Source: Xiphydria camelus
Taxonomy: Eukaryota > Arthropoda > Insecta > Hymenoptera > Xiphydriidae
Length of the DNA stretch: 64,000 nucleotides
Direction: 5' to 3'
Assembly (NCBI GenBank): GCA_963678675.1
Contig: OY783195.1
Span: forward strand, 14,302,143 to 14,366,142
Part shown: piece by piece, positions 1-10,905 of the stretch
How the letters are laid out: the number at the start of each line of letters is the position of its first letter
How positions within the stretch are numbered: the first letter of the stretch is position 1
The notes under the pieces: model-generated
Database searches by the model: none
Seen by the model: only the letters and a program-made list of their open reading frames with translations
What the model was told of the DNA's origin: nothing
Program-made: the position numbers and the translations under genes

Positions 1-2
1 AG

Positions 3-400
3 TCACCCTATGTAGACAACTTTCTTTTTTTTATAAATTGCCGAGGTAGTATCACATCCAAAAACGGTATGGGAAAATAAAATCGAAGCACGCATAGTAC
101 CTATCTTATTTTGAAGCGCATTTATGTTCGTTGTTTTATTAGGTTTTGTAGTGCTGCCGGGTCTTAACATATAAATATTGTCCGTTTTTGATTTGAATAA
201 TAGTAATACCATTAATTCAGTGTCTTTATAAACCAATGTTACCGATTTTTCTAACTTTCTTGCTTCAAGAACTTTCTCCGCTATGAGTGTATCTGCATCC
301 CCATGTGCTTGGAAAACTTTAATATCAGCTGTTTCGAGATGTTGACTTAGTTGTGAAATAAACAACCTTTTATTGTTTTCATTTTAAAAAAACTTGGCCT
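3..400 (-). pseudogene. Fragment of PIN-like nuclease-fold gene (arthropod repeat-associated family)
   Basis: Read on the minus strand this keeps an open frame of about 120-130 residues. It has a GDADTLI motif, then a hydrophobic strand followed by DTELMVLLL, a YMLRPG segment and FGCDTTSAIY. The spaced acidic motifs (DADTLI; D-x-E/D-LLVLL) and the GCDTTSA signature are those of a FEN/PIN-like protein family common as multicopy genes in arthropod genomes. The same signatures recur at 63555-63998. Here the second acidic motif reads DTEL rather than DTDL, and the frame decays after the KKKK run near position 30. It is probably a truncated, non-functional copy. Its function is unknown; the nuclease fold is inferred from motif pattern only. 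Confidence 0.55.
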
Positions 401-738
401 ATTAATGATTGCCATGTTGTGGTCTATTAACCGTAAGTCTAATTGTGGAAAGACCAAATGTTATCCGTCTTCACTTGCATTTAGCCGCCTAGCATACGCC
501 TATTACGTAATGAAGGGCCGATTGTAAAATTTCTTACATTTCAGAAACACTTCGAAATAAAAAAATACCTAACTTTATTCATTTAACACTATTTGTTCTT
601 TATTTTTGAGTACTTTTACATGGGAAAATAATTCGATGGCATTTACGCTGAGAAGTGTTTTTTTTGAAGGCCGAAAAATATTTAATGACTTTTGACACTT
701 GCTGTACGCCACTGGTTTATTCTAATTGTGTACATATA

Positions 739-1310
739 CAGGGTGTTCGGAAAAAACACCGACACAGAAATAGGGGTGATAGGTTACGTCATTACAAGTA
801 TTTTGATATAAGGGACCTATACCCGCAAGCGCCCCCTTCTGGAGATATCAACTTTTCAAGTTTATAACGACCGAGGTTGATCAAAGTAGAATAATAAGAA
901 ACGTATCAAGATGGTAACGAATATTTAATTTTACGAGATACAAAAACAATGTACTACAGCAAATGCTCAAAATGACGGCCACCCATGTCCATGCAACATC
1001 GGAAACGATTCTGGATAGATGTGCCACTGCGCAAACTGCTTGCGGAAAGGATAACCGCTTGGCTCAAGTCCTTGTACTTTTCGAAGATGATGCGGATACA
1101 ATGAGTTTTCATTTGTTTTTCAATTGTACAGGTAGACAAAAAACTCAATATTATTCCACTTTGATCAACCTCGGTCGTTATAAACTTGAAAAGTTGATAT
1201 CTCCAGAAGGGGGGGCGCGCTTGCGGGTATAGGTCCCTTATATCAAAATACTTGTAATGACGTAACCTATCACCCCTATTTCTGTGTCGGTGTTTTTTCC
1301 GAACACCCTG
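739..1310. mobile_element. Tc1/mariner-like MITE, copy 1, with ~160 bp terminal inverted repeats
   Basis: The ends are CAGGGTGTTCGG...CCGAACACCCTG, flanked by TA on both sides (737-738, 1311-1312). The inverted arms run about 739-900 and 1150-1310. The core on the minus strand encodes a short frame ending in GRHFEHLL, which resembles the C-terminal tail of some arthropod mariner-type transposases. The element therefore looks like an internally deleted 3' end. A second copy in the opposite orientation is at 50257-50833. Confidence 0.8.
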
Positions 1311-1585
1311 TATACACCAAATTGTAGGTAATTTTATTGGCTTTCATTTTGATCTCTTGCATTAAAAAAAAAGGAGTAGTTTTTGAGATATTTGATAAGA
1401 ACTAAAAAAATGTACCTTTAGGGGTAGTTTTGGGGTTGTTTGCACCCTCGGAGGGATGGGGACTTTTAGTATGTTAATCAGGGTCAAAACAGCTAAATAA
1501 TCCCGCATAAATCAGCTTTAGGGCATTTTGTTCCACGAGCACCATGTTATCAAAAATAACTTCCCTGGCCTATCACTAATCATAT

Positions 1586-1923
1586 AACGGTTCACCTGCG
1601 CGCCTTCAGACGAGCCGAGAAAATAAATTTTATTGTCCACTTTTCTTTACAAGTGTCCGAGTTTTTGTTTCTGATGATTGCAATATTTCATTACCTTTAA
1701 AACAAAATAAATTCATCGAAAAATATTAAAATTTTTAGTGAAGTTAGAGGCATCTGTTTACAAGAGCTTGATATTTTTCGATGATTTTTGTTTTGTTTTA
1801 AAGGTAATGAAATATTGCAATCATCACAGAAACAAAAACTCGGACACTTGTAAAGAAAAGTGGACAACAAAATTGATTTTCTCGGCCCGTCTACTGTACT
1901 AGAAGGCGCGCAAGCGAACTGTT
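1586..1923. repeat. Foldback element
   Basis: Two arms of about 140 bp (1586-1727 and 1770-1923) are near reverse complements, sharing the cores TGCGCGCCTTC and TTACAAGTGTCCGAG. CATA occurs just outside both ends (1582-1585 and 1924-1928 region), a possible 4 bp duplication. There is no coding capacity. Confidence 0.7.
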
Positions 1924-2806
1924 TACATAAGAAGTAACGTCACGATACCAATGCCGCTCGACCGGCTGTTTCAAGTGGGCAGAGTTTATCGCAAACTTTA
2001 TTAATCTTTCACGGCTTAATTTCGCGGCAGAAAAAAAATATGTGCAAACACCCAATTGTGTGTGTATATTGTATTATAGAATTTAACCACCCGTTTTGCT
2101 CAGAAACCAATTTAGTGACGCTACTTTTGCATACGTGCAATTATACATTCGTACGTTTGATAGTGTACGCAACTAGCATATTGTTAATTGTTAGTATTTT
2201 TCATTAATAATAATAGTCTTCAAAATTAAAATACAATCGACTTCCTTGTAGGTTATAGTCTAGAAACGTAAAATAATCGTGACAATTATAGCATTTTCCA
2301 CAGATTGTACTCGATGCACATTAAACTTCTTAATCCCGAGAAAAAAAAATGAGCAGATCTGATATCTAAGCCTGGGAAAATATAACCAGATCTGATCAGA
2401 TCTGACTATATCTGATCAGATTTGCTCATACCGGACGTGTCAGATATCACATGTACCTAGTCTGAATCTTTTCAAATCCTGATAGCCCTGCTCACATATA
2501 ATCATATACGGTCTTCAAACTTGATATAAGATATTGTATTGAGATATGTGATTATTACCCCAAATTTTGCATATTGTAAGACTTAATCAAACATAGTCAA
2601 TTATATGGTCAGATCTGGAAAATGTTTCTATCTGCCCAGATCTGTGCGATTAGATCTAATAATACCCCAATGGGTTATCGCAACCGAAAAAACAATTGTT
2701 TTTCGGTTGATTGCAGCACACTTTTGAGAGTTCATTTTGAGTATATTTACAGTGCTGCAACTAAAGTCCAAAATTCTATTAGGAAAATACACATTAATAT
2801 ATAAGT
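1924..2806. other. No gene seen; AGATCTGATC-rich low-complexity segment
   Basis: No supported gene. From about 2345 to 2650 the sequence repeats the palindromic word AGATCTGATC with variants, including a run at 2381-2425. It may be a fragment of a repeat rich in this word. Nothing else is recognised. Confidence 0.4.
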
Positions 2807-2967
2807 AACTAGTATATGTGGCCCTCGCTCCGCTCGGGAAAGCTAGTGAGTTCCCACAAAATGTAAATTAAAGGGATAAACTTTCAACTCCAAAAATCAT
2901 AAAGCTGAACTAAGTCATCATATTCTCAATACAACAGCGCTTACGTCGGTGAAAAAAACTCCCTTCT

Positions 2968-3228
2968 TTATTTAATTGCGTATGCTATTGGAAATTGAAT
3001 TCTTTTGAATAGAAATAGCAGTTCAGTGGATATAAGGAGTATCTTCGGAATAAATACTGTTTCTCCTTTACATTTTCCCGACATTATTTGTGCTTCAAAT
3101 ATATTGTTCGATAACTGCTTCACGGTCATTCTTGTTCCATTACATAATCTGGGTGAATCTAAATTCTTTAACAAAATAATTGGTGATCTTTTTTTAATCT
3201 CAAAAAGTGCAAAGGCATCCGTGGCACA
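2968..3228 (-). pseudogene. Helitron Rep/helicase fragment (Pif1-type helicase C-terminal part)
   Basis: The minus-strand frame reads IILLKNLDSPRLCNGTRM, then a KCKGETVFIPKI segment, then FLFKRIQFPIAYAI and a stop. This is the conserved LCNGTRL / FKGExVxIPRI / FKRxQFPxxxAFA block near the end of the Pif1-like helicase of animal Helitrons. It stops before helicase motif V (TINKAQ), so it is truncated. Upstream coding sequence is cut by the Kolobok-type insertion at 3229. On the minus strand a Helitron-like end, CTAGT followed by T, lies at 2807-2811 beside a GC-rich word. Confidence 0.8.
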
Positions 3229-3670
3229 TTAAGGGGTAAGGCCACCATGGAACTTTTCAAAAATCGATTTTTTTTTTATTAGCTTAAAACCTTCCTTAAA
3301 CCCTCAAGAATAAGAAAAAAATGGTTTCGTAGTCAAAAAAAATTTCGAATCGGTCGTTTACGTCAATTTACAGAGACGCCGCGCGGCGCATTAACACTTA
3401 GCGCCATAGCCAACTATACGGTTTCCACCGCGCTCGGGCGAGCCAAACTACATTGAATAGGGAGATCTCCCCGATTAGTGGGCTAACTGTTAATTAAATG
3501 CATGTTGAGACGTATTATCGGAGTTGAGGCTCGTGTCATTAGCAGTACTATTCGGCCATTTATTTTATGTAAAGTCATTCTAGCTGTCAGACGGACGCCG
3601 CGTGCGTGATTTTGCTTCGTGTTTCATCAGTTTATCTTTTTACTACGAGTTACTGAAATTAGTGAATAAA

Positions 3671-5428
3671 ATGTGTGATAAATCGAAATATGGTGGCTAT
3701 AAAGCTAAACGAGGTGGAAGAAGTTTGTTTAAAAAGCCGTCTATGTCACGAAAGCGACCTGCAAACCGTTATGAAGCGGAGGCACTCGATTCCTCCGAAA
3801 GCGTCGGCACGTCCGCTAGGAAATTGAAGCTAAGTGGCGATGCTCGTAATATCGAAGTTGATGCATCGTTCGGTTATCGTTTCATCAATTTTGTGGCTGT
3901 TTTTTCAACAATTTCGTCAGTAGTGAAGTGTAAAATATGCGACTCAGGCGTCACATTTACTGAAAGTAGTATACGCGGACTTGGTTTTAAAATAGTTCTA
4001 TCTTGTGAAAAGTGTGCGAAAACTGAAATTCCAAATTGTCCACTCATCAATAACAAAGCATATGACATCAATAGAAGAATTATTATAGCCATGCGACTGC
4101 TTGGAGTAGGTTTACACGGAATGAAGAAGTTCTGTGCTTTTATGGAACTTCCTCGGCCAATATTTCACTCATTTTATGATAAAGTAGTCAACATTATTTG
4201 TGATGCTACTGAACGCGTTTCCAAGGCTAGCATGGAAAATGCAGTAAAAATAGAAAAAGAAGAAAATGCAAGAAAAGGTTTACCAAATGAATTGATAGTA
4301 TCAGGAGACGGTTCGTGGAGAAAGCGGGGATTTTCATCATTGTTCGGTTTGGTGTCTTTGATCGGATGGAATACTGGGAAAGTAATCGATATAATTATAA
4401 AATCCAGTTACTGCAAGGCGTGCGAATATTGGAGAAAAATAAGTGATACTGCAGAGTATGATGAGTGGCTTGAAATACATCAAAATGATTGTCAAATAAA
4501 TCACACGGGGTCGGCTGGTAAAATGGAGGTAGATGCAGTTATCGAAATGTTTCAGCGCTCTGAAACTTTATATCAAGTAAAATACGGCAGTTACATTGGA
4601 GATGGCGATAGTAAAACCTTTACAGGTCTTTTGAAGTCTGAACCATATGAAAGCTTTGTTATACATAAAAAAGAATGCATCGATCACGTGCAGAAAAGAA
4701 TGGGCACTAGACTAAGAAATTTAAAAAAGAACGTACGCGGTCTCGGCGGAAAAGGAAAATTAACAAATAAACTTGTCGACGAGCTCTCAATTTATTATGG
4801 TTTGGCTATTCGCAGAAATCACGACTCTGTGGAAAAAATGAGAAATGAAATTTGGGCGACGTTATATCACAAGCTGTCAACGAATGAAAATCCTCAACAC
4901 AGCAAGTGTCCAGCTGGTGAAAATTCATGGTGTTCGTGGCAAAAGGCAAAAGCCACCAATACATCAATTAGTACTTTTTTACACAAGCCGGCTCTATCGA
5001 AAACAGTTTTCGACGCAATTAAACCAATCTACGAAGAGTTGAGCAGCGACGACCTTCTAAATCGATGCTTAGGTGGTTTTACGCAAAATAGCAATGAAAG
5101 TTTCAACGCAACGGTGTGGTCAATGTCCCCAAAATTTACGTCAAGCGGAAAAACCGTACTGGATATTGCTGGGAATCTTGCCGTGTGCACTTTCAACGAT
5201 GGAATTTGTAGTATAATGCAAGTTATACGACAGTTGGACATGACAGTTGGAAGGAATTGCTACAATTTCTGCGTTGAGGCGGACGAACTCCGCGTCGATT
5301 TTTCGAACCGATCGCTGACTGAGGCTGCAAAAACAGCTCGAATTGCCGCAAAATCAGCCAGAAAAGAAGAAGAAGAACTCAACATTAACATAGAAGGCCA
5401 ACTATACGGTGCAGGCATCGCGGATTAA
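3671..5428 (+). CDS. Kolobok / Mutator-like DDE transposase
   Basis: A single uninterrupted frame of 585 codons, starting at the first ATG (MCDKSKYGG). An in-frame extension upstream has no ATG. It probably cuts and inserts the surrounding TTAA element. Visible parts: a basic N-terminal tail; a zinc-ribbon-like C87/C90...C112/C115; SGDGSW (D213) opening the catalytic core; a C248-x2-C251...H270-x3-C274-x3-H278 insert; GDGDSKTF (D311, D313); and ECIDHVQKRMGTRLR (about 335-349). These motifs in this order are those of insect transposases annotated as Mutator-like or Kolobok. The C-terminal third has FTQNSNESFNATVW and ends in a Lys/Glu-rich tail. No frameshift or stop is present and both element ends are intact, so activity or recent activity is plausible. 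I cannot assign the catalytic Glu with certainty. Confidence 0.87.
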   Translation: MCDKSKYGGYKAKRGGRSLFKKPSMSRKRPANRYEAEALDSSESVGTSARKLKLSGDARNIEVDASFGYRFINFVAVFSTISSVVKCKICDSGVTFTESSIRGLGFKIVLSCEKCAKTEIPNCPLINNKAYDINRRIIIAMRLLGVGLHGMKKFCAFMELPRPIFHSFYDKVVNIICDATERVSKASMENAVKIEKEENARKGLPNELIVSGDGSWRKRGFSSLFGLVSLIGWNTGKVIDIIIKSSYCKACEYWRKISDTAEYDEWLEIHQNDCQINHTGSAGKMEVDAVIEMFQRSETLYQVKYGSYIGDGDSKTFTGLLKSEPYESFVIHKKECIDHVQKRMGTRLRNLKKNVRGLGGKGKLTNKLVDELSIYYGLAIRRNHDSVEKMRNEIWATLYHKLSTNENPQHSKCPAGENSWCSWQKAKATNTSISTFLHKPALSKTVFDAIKPIYEELSSDDLLNRCLGGFTQNSNESFNATVWSMSPKFTSSGKTVLDIAGNLAVCTFNDGICSIMQVIRQLDMTVGRNCYNFCVEADELRVDFSNRSLTEAAKTARIAAKSARKEEEELNINIEGQLYGAGIAD

Positions 5429-5582
5429 AGGTATACTATAATTTTCGACCGTAAAATGTTACTTAAAACTTTAAACGCGTTTTTCTCAGAACACGAAATT
5501 TCAAATCGGGCGAACCGATAGCGGCTACAAATCTTTATCGATTGCCTTGCAATTTTGAGGGTATCTTTATACCTATATAATC

Positions 5583-5738
5583 TAATAGACCACGTAGGGG
5601 TTTTTCGATAAGTTGTAAACTTTTTGTTTTATAAACGATTATGTATGAAATTCTTATGCGAAAACGTGAACTTTTCTTTTATATACTCACCATTTCTCGA
5701 AAAATCAATATTTTCAAAATCCCCTACGTGGTCTATTA
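5583..5738. repeat. Subterminal inverted repeat of the Kolobok-type element
   Basis: An 18-bp perfect inverted pair (5583-5600 and 5721-5738, core CCACGTAGGGG) separated by 120 bp lies downstream of the transposase stop. It could be a transposase-binding hairpin or a transcript 3' structure. Confidence 0.7.
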
Positions 5739-6057
5739 GTTTATGATATATATTAAAGAAAAATCTTTGGATTTTTGTTCTAGGTTCACGCTTGTGGGTA
5801 CAGCCGGTTCGCCCGTTTTGGACCTCCACAAAAAATTCATCGTAGAAACCGGACCCTGGAACGGCCATTTCTTAACCAAAAATTAAAAACAAAATATTTT
5901 TTAGTAGCTTTGAAGATACTTGATAAAGTATTTTATAAGAAAATTCTATAGCTTTTACACTACTCCTAAAAAAAAATGCACAAAATCGTCCTTCTTTCTT
6001 GACGCACATGGTGGCCTTACCCCTTAAACGAATTTAAAAATTATGTGGGCCAAAACA

Positions 6058-6235
6058 TTTTAGAACTTTCTAGAGAGTTCTGGAGCATTCTAGAACATTT
6101 TAAAACTTTCTAGAATATTCTGGAACTTTCTGGAATATTTCAGAACAGCCTAGAATATTCTTGAACCTTTTGGATCATTCTAGAATATTTTGGAATATTC
6201 TAGAACATCTTGGAACAGCCCGGAACATTCTGGGA
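6058..6235. repeat. 18-unit, 10-bp tandem array matching heat-shock elements
   Basis: Eighteen consecutive 10-bp units fit the consensus TTCTAGAAYA with no phase slip. Alternating TTC and GAA blocks at 5-bp spacing are the established heat-shock factor binding pattern (nTTCnnGAAn). Many units are perfect TTCTAGAA; others differ by one or two bases. The array sits just beyond the Kolobok-type insertion in what is probably Helitron flank. Confidence 0.85.
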
Positions 6236-6505
6236 GTCCACAATATATTTGAAAATTTTATGACACTGTAAAGCACTTGAGATAGTCGCTGAAAGAAGTC
6301 CATTGGTGAGTGGCACCCTTTTAACCCCTATATCTTCTGAACAAACCCCTGCAGTTCCAAAACAAAAACTTCTTCATCGATGGGGGATGTAGGGCTGTCA
6401 TACCCTATAACCCCCATGGGGCTACAATTAGCGGTTCCAGAGTTTTATGGGAACGCACAGATATACCATACTTTCTTTTATTACGTATATATATTGATAT
6501 TGATT
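6236..6505. other. No gene seen
   Basis: About 270 bp of unique-looking AT-rich sequence between the 10-bp array and the next element. No coding or repeat signal recognised. Confidence 0.4.
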
Positions 6506-6973
6506 ATAACCCTTTGTTGCTCACGTGGGGTGTAGGCGACACCCCAGCTTCCTTTTTTTGCATGCCACGCCGAGTTTTTTTTTTCGAAGTTGGCACTTTC
6601 AGTACCTTTCGAGAACATTTCATTAAAGAATTTGGCACCAAAAGCGCAAGACAAAACCGATTTGTTTATCCGACAGAACGCTGCAAAGTATTAAAGTGAT
6701 TTTTAATAATCTGTAATTAACTTAATATTTAATATTTTTCTATAAAACTTGTTCCAATTTGTTAATTTGTCCTTCGTTAATAAAACGAGATAAAAGTATG
6801 ATAACTATCCTCAGTCTATTATTTATACTATTTTTTAATAAAAATCGGCAAGGAGATCTGAGCGTCTGAAAACCGAGACCTCATGTACCGAGACTTCGAG
6901 TTTTATTTTCAATTAGAAAATTACGAAATTTATTTATTTTTTAATATTTAGATCATTAGGCAATATCTCAAGC

Positions 6974-7640
6974 TTTAAAGTAGTATGGTCACGAATCGAT
7001 TTCCAAGATTTAAATATGAAATAATTATGTATGCAAGCTAATATCAATAGAAACCTCCTGGTGCAATTTGGGGTAGATTGACCGTTTAGTATATGTCTGA
7101 TAAAAATTAATTACCGAGTAGAAAATAACCCAGTCTTATGGGCAAGACACATTTCTTGGGGTTTGTATGTAAAATCCAAGATTAAAATATAAAAAATATA
7201 CCAAAAAACGGGGAAAAAAAAATTTACACCCATTGATGAAAATCATTGACCGTTTGATACTTTAGTTATAACTAATTTCTGCTTCTCGGTGTTCGGAAAT
7301 AGCGCGTCGAGTAGATGCGGCAACGTCGCGTCAGTGGAGTGGGTTCAAGCGTGCATTTCAGATCTCGTTTTCCCCACGATACACTCAAACGTTTCGTGGG
7401 TTTCTCTACTGGCTCACGAGCCCATTGATAATATGCGTTGCCACACATAAAAAGACGCTAGTCAAAGGAGGCACATTATTTGAATAATAAGTGAAAAATA
7501 ATCAAAATAATCGACTAATTCTTATGGTCATAAATTTTATAATTCACAAAGAGAATTTTCAATTATACATCATAGTTTTTTGATGACTTTTTTTACGGAC
7601 ACTCAACGATCACTTTGGAGAGTGACCATACTACTTTAAA
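6974..7640. mobile_element. Nested element with 19-bp terminal inverted repeats
   Basis: TTTAAAGTAGTATGGTCAC at 6974-6992 is exactly complemented at 7622-7640. The 667 bp body has no long frame. It lies between two similar short words (GGGGTGTAG...CCCC at about 6527 and 7700) of the host composite element. Confidence 0.7.
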
Positions 7641-7713
7641 ATAAAAAAAGGTATTAAAAAATTTCAATTTTTCACTAAGAGAACGTTAATTTTTTAACTG
7701 GGGTGTAGGGTAT

Positions 7714-10277
7714 ACCCCAGGAGTCAAGCCATGTCAAGTCGGACTCGAAATTTCCACTAAATCGCGGATTTCGGAAATAATAACTCTATTGCGAAGGGAA
7801 TATGGCACTTACGTTACCGTATTAATATTTCGTGAAAATTCTGTTATTTGTTAATGTTATTAACAATCAAACTTTGAAGCGCAATTAAAATGAAAAATCG
7901 TTTTCTCTTAAACTACTTTAGATAATTACTTGAAATTTTGCACACTGATAAAGCAATGTTTACACTATCGAACAAATATTTGCTTGAGGTGAAATTGTTT
8001 TAAAAAATGTATTTTGCATTAATTTTTTTAAAACAATTGCAATTTTTCTTGCGGTCTTCACGCTATAAAAAAATGAAACTTACATCAATTCATGCGGCAA
8101 ACGTTGGCCTTTTATAATCTGCAAAGAGAACTTTGTACTTTTTCTCCATTCCGGAGATACGAAATTGTTTGTTACGCGGTGCGCTCGTAGATCGCGCGGC
8201 GCGCTCCGCTACTGGCGTCCGCGGCAACTTGATGGCCGCGCAAACTTGAGCAAAAACCGTTTGAACTTGCATGAACATGATTTTCCGAGTTTGGCAAACA
8301 TACACAGTTTTCTTGTCAGTTTGCTGATGGTGCTCGTGCGGTATACTTGCTTAAAAACTATTCTGTGTTTCAATATCATTTAGTGAAAACTTTCGACCGA
8401 AGGAATGTTGTAATCCTTTGAAAAGGAAAGGTCATAATTGTGTTCGTCATAAGTTGTTCCTCGCGCGTTACTGCCAAGTGGAATACAAAATTCGAAGAAT
8501 ACATTGATCGATATATTTGTCAAATATGTCGTAAGGACATGTATAATGATGTTAAAATTGCTTCAGATGTAGAAAATGAAGACCCAAGCACCCAAGACCC
8601 AAGATAGTTAATACCGATAATTAATTGCTATACTGTAATACCTTCCAGGGAACGAATTGAATTTTTAACTGAATGTAAATATTGGATTTGAACAGTGAAC
8701 AGTTATAATTACTTGGAAGTTTATTCGTGGTTCACTATTAAAGAAGGTGTTACAGTATAGAAATTAATTATACAATAAAATATAAAAATAACACAGGTTT
8801 ACAACAAAAAAAAAGTCCGGACTATTTGACCGGACCATGGTATTCCGAGGTATTTTTGCGTCCTGAATCCGATCCCGAGGTCATCTGAGCCCCATCACGT
8901 CAGAAAAACGAGATTTCGAAATAAATAAATAAGGAAATGGGACTGCCCTGAGCAGCACCCAGAGCATGACTCCAAGGTTCTAAGGCCATTACGGTCAGTG
9001 CTGGGTCCACTGTCACAGTGAACGGATCGCCGGAATTGGATGCCTTGACAGGGAGATCGTAATCCGCGAGATACAACGATCATGGCAACATTTTATCCAC
9101 TGGGGTGGTTCTGTGATAGTCCCGGTCGAGATTTAGGACTCCATTCCAATGTTTGGAAGGTATTCAAGACCTAAACAGCTACCCTCCAACTCAACAGGTC
9201 GCTTGAGAAATTGTCCCGGATCCAGTTCCAAAAAATGGTCATTTTAACCTCTAAATGACCTTGAAATCTCATTTTTCTGACGTGATGGGGCTCAGATGAC
9301 CTCGGGATCGGATTCAGGACGCAAAAATACCTCGGAATACCATGGTCAAATAGTCCGGACTTTTTTTTTGTAAACCTGTGTAATTAGTAAACTCACTTCG
9401 TGCTTGGGTCTTCATTTTCTACATTTGAAGCAATTTTAACATCATTATACATGTCTTTACGATATATCTGACAAATATATCGATCAATGTATTCTTCGAA
9501 TTTTTTATTCCACTTGGCGGTAACGCGCGAGGAACAACTTATGACGAACACAATTATGACCTTTCTTTTTCAAAGGATTACAACATTCCTTCGGTCGAAC
9601 CATTTTCACTTAACGATATTGAAACACCGAATAGTTTTTACGCAAGTATACCGCACGAGCACCATCAGCAAACTGACAAGAAAACTGTGTATGTTTGCCA
9701 AACTCGGAAAATCATGTTCATGCAAGTTCAAACGGTTTTTGCTCAAGTTTGCGCGGCCATCAAGATGCCGCGGACGCCAGTAGCGGAGCGCGCCGCGCGA
9801 TCTACGAGTGCACCGAGTAACAAACAATTTCGTATCTCCGGAATGGAGAAAAAGTACAAAGTTCTCTTTGCAGATTATAAAAGGCCAACGTTTGCCGCAT
9901 GAATTTATGTAAGTTCCATTTTTTTATAGCGTGAAGAACGCATGAAAAATTGCAATTGTTTTAAAAAAATTAATGCAAAATTCATTTTTTTAAACAATTT
10001 CACCTCAAGCAAATATTTATTCGATAGTGTAAACATTGCTTTATCAGTGTGCAAAATTTTAAGTAATTGTTTAAAGTAGTTTAAGAGAAAACGATTTTTC
10101 ATTTTAATCGCGCTTCAAAGTTTGATTGTTAATAACATTAACAAATAACGGAATTTTCACGAAATATTAATACGGTAACGTAAGTGCCATACTCCCTTCG
10201 TAATAGAGTTATTATTTTCGAAATCCGCGATTTAGTGGAAATTTCGAGTCCGACTTGGCATGGCTTGACTCCCAGGT
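7714..10277. repeat. Long inverted repeat, ~0.88 kb arms
   Basis: Left arm 7714-8591 and right arm 9400-10277 are near-identical reverse complements. Both encode the same meaningless 71-73 codon frames in mirror positions. The arms include a GC-rich core with GCGCGCGGCGCGCTCCGCTA. The spacer is about 0.8 kb, most of it the MITE at 8792-9380; without it the spacer was about 0.2 kb. Confidence 0.85.
8792..9380. mobile_element. Harbinger-like MITE, 589 bp, TSD TAA
   Basis: About 110-bp terminal inverted repeats begin CACAGGTTTACAA, followed by an A-run and AGTCCGGAC. TAA flanks both ends (8789-8791, 9381-9383), matching the 3-bp TWA duplication known for PIF/Harbinger. It has no coding capacity and is inserted in the loop of the long inverted repeat. 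Confidence 0.75.
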
Positions 10278-10421
10278 GAGCTCTTATGTTTCAAAAACCC
10301 ACGTGAGTAACGAAGGGATAATGAAGCCATATGAACAATGTATGCATGATAGCTCAAAAAAACTTTAAGAACTTGATCTTCAAGGTGCATCGCACCTTTA
10401 TAACTCAAAATGTATCTTGTA

Positions 10422-10567
10422 TACCCAAGGACAATGAATCTGTTCGACCCGCTTTCAATCTACGAATCTTGAGGCTCGTGATTGGTCGACAAAAATGATT
10501 CTATCAATCATCGATCTTAAATTTCGTTAGATGAAAACGAGTCGGACAAATTCATTGTCCTTGGGTA
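10422..10567. mobile_element. Short TA-flanked MITE, 146 bp
   Basis: Arms of about 30 bp beginning TACCCAAGGACAATGAAT are inverted at 10536-10567. TA lies outside both ends, as expected for Tc1/mariner-mobilised elements. Confidence 0.75.
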
Positions 10568-10905
10568 TATCTCACACAGGAGCGCGCAGCAGATGAGAAC
10601 TTGAGGGCATCGGCCGATTAACGAATTAAGCAGCAAACAGTAGAACTTAAATGGGTGACCGCTTAGGCTGAAAAGATTTACGCTCGATTCCAAGGTGGAC
10701 TGTGATTTTTTTCGTTCTCTTGTTCGATAGCATTAATTTACGACATAAACCGTTGATTTATTTCCTATTTGGCGGTCTATTTTTGATCTGTAAGGTATCT
10801 GAGCAGATCTGTTCAGATAAGGACAATTTTTATACGTGCTCAAATCTTTTCATTTTTTTCCTAGAATTTGCAGACAACGAAGGAATAATAGGAATGATAT
10901 CCCTA

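Larger units (their letters stand above)
3233..6023 (+). mobile_element. Kolobok-type DNA transposon, apparently full length
   Basis: The perfect 17-bp terminal inverted repeat GGGGTAAGGCCACCATG is at 3233-3249, with its complement at 6007-6023. TTAA flanks both ends (3229-3232 and 6024-6027). The 2.79 kb element encloses one long transposase gene. A TTAA target plus a DDE transposase of this type fits the Kolobok superfamily. It is inserted in a Helitron relic. Confidence 0.87.
6510..10317. mobile_element. CCCTT-ended composite element (piggyBac-like termini)
   Basis: The ends are CCCTTTGTTGCTCACGTGGG (6510-6529) and the complement of CCCTTCGTTACTCACGTGGG (10298-10317), two mismatches in 20. 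ATAA lies directly outside both ends (6506-6509, 10318-10321). CCCTT ends with a four-base TA-rich duplication suggest a piggyBac relative, but no transposase is recognisable. The interior holds a nested element (6974-7640) and a giant inverted repeat. Confidence 0.6.

Noticed and set aside
8090..9902. Pairs of 71-73 codon frames on opposite strands
   Set aside because: Mirror images within the arms of the long inverted repeat; no homology and no start context.
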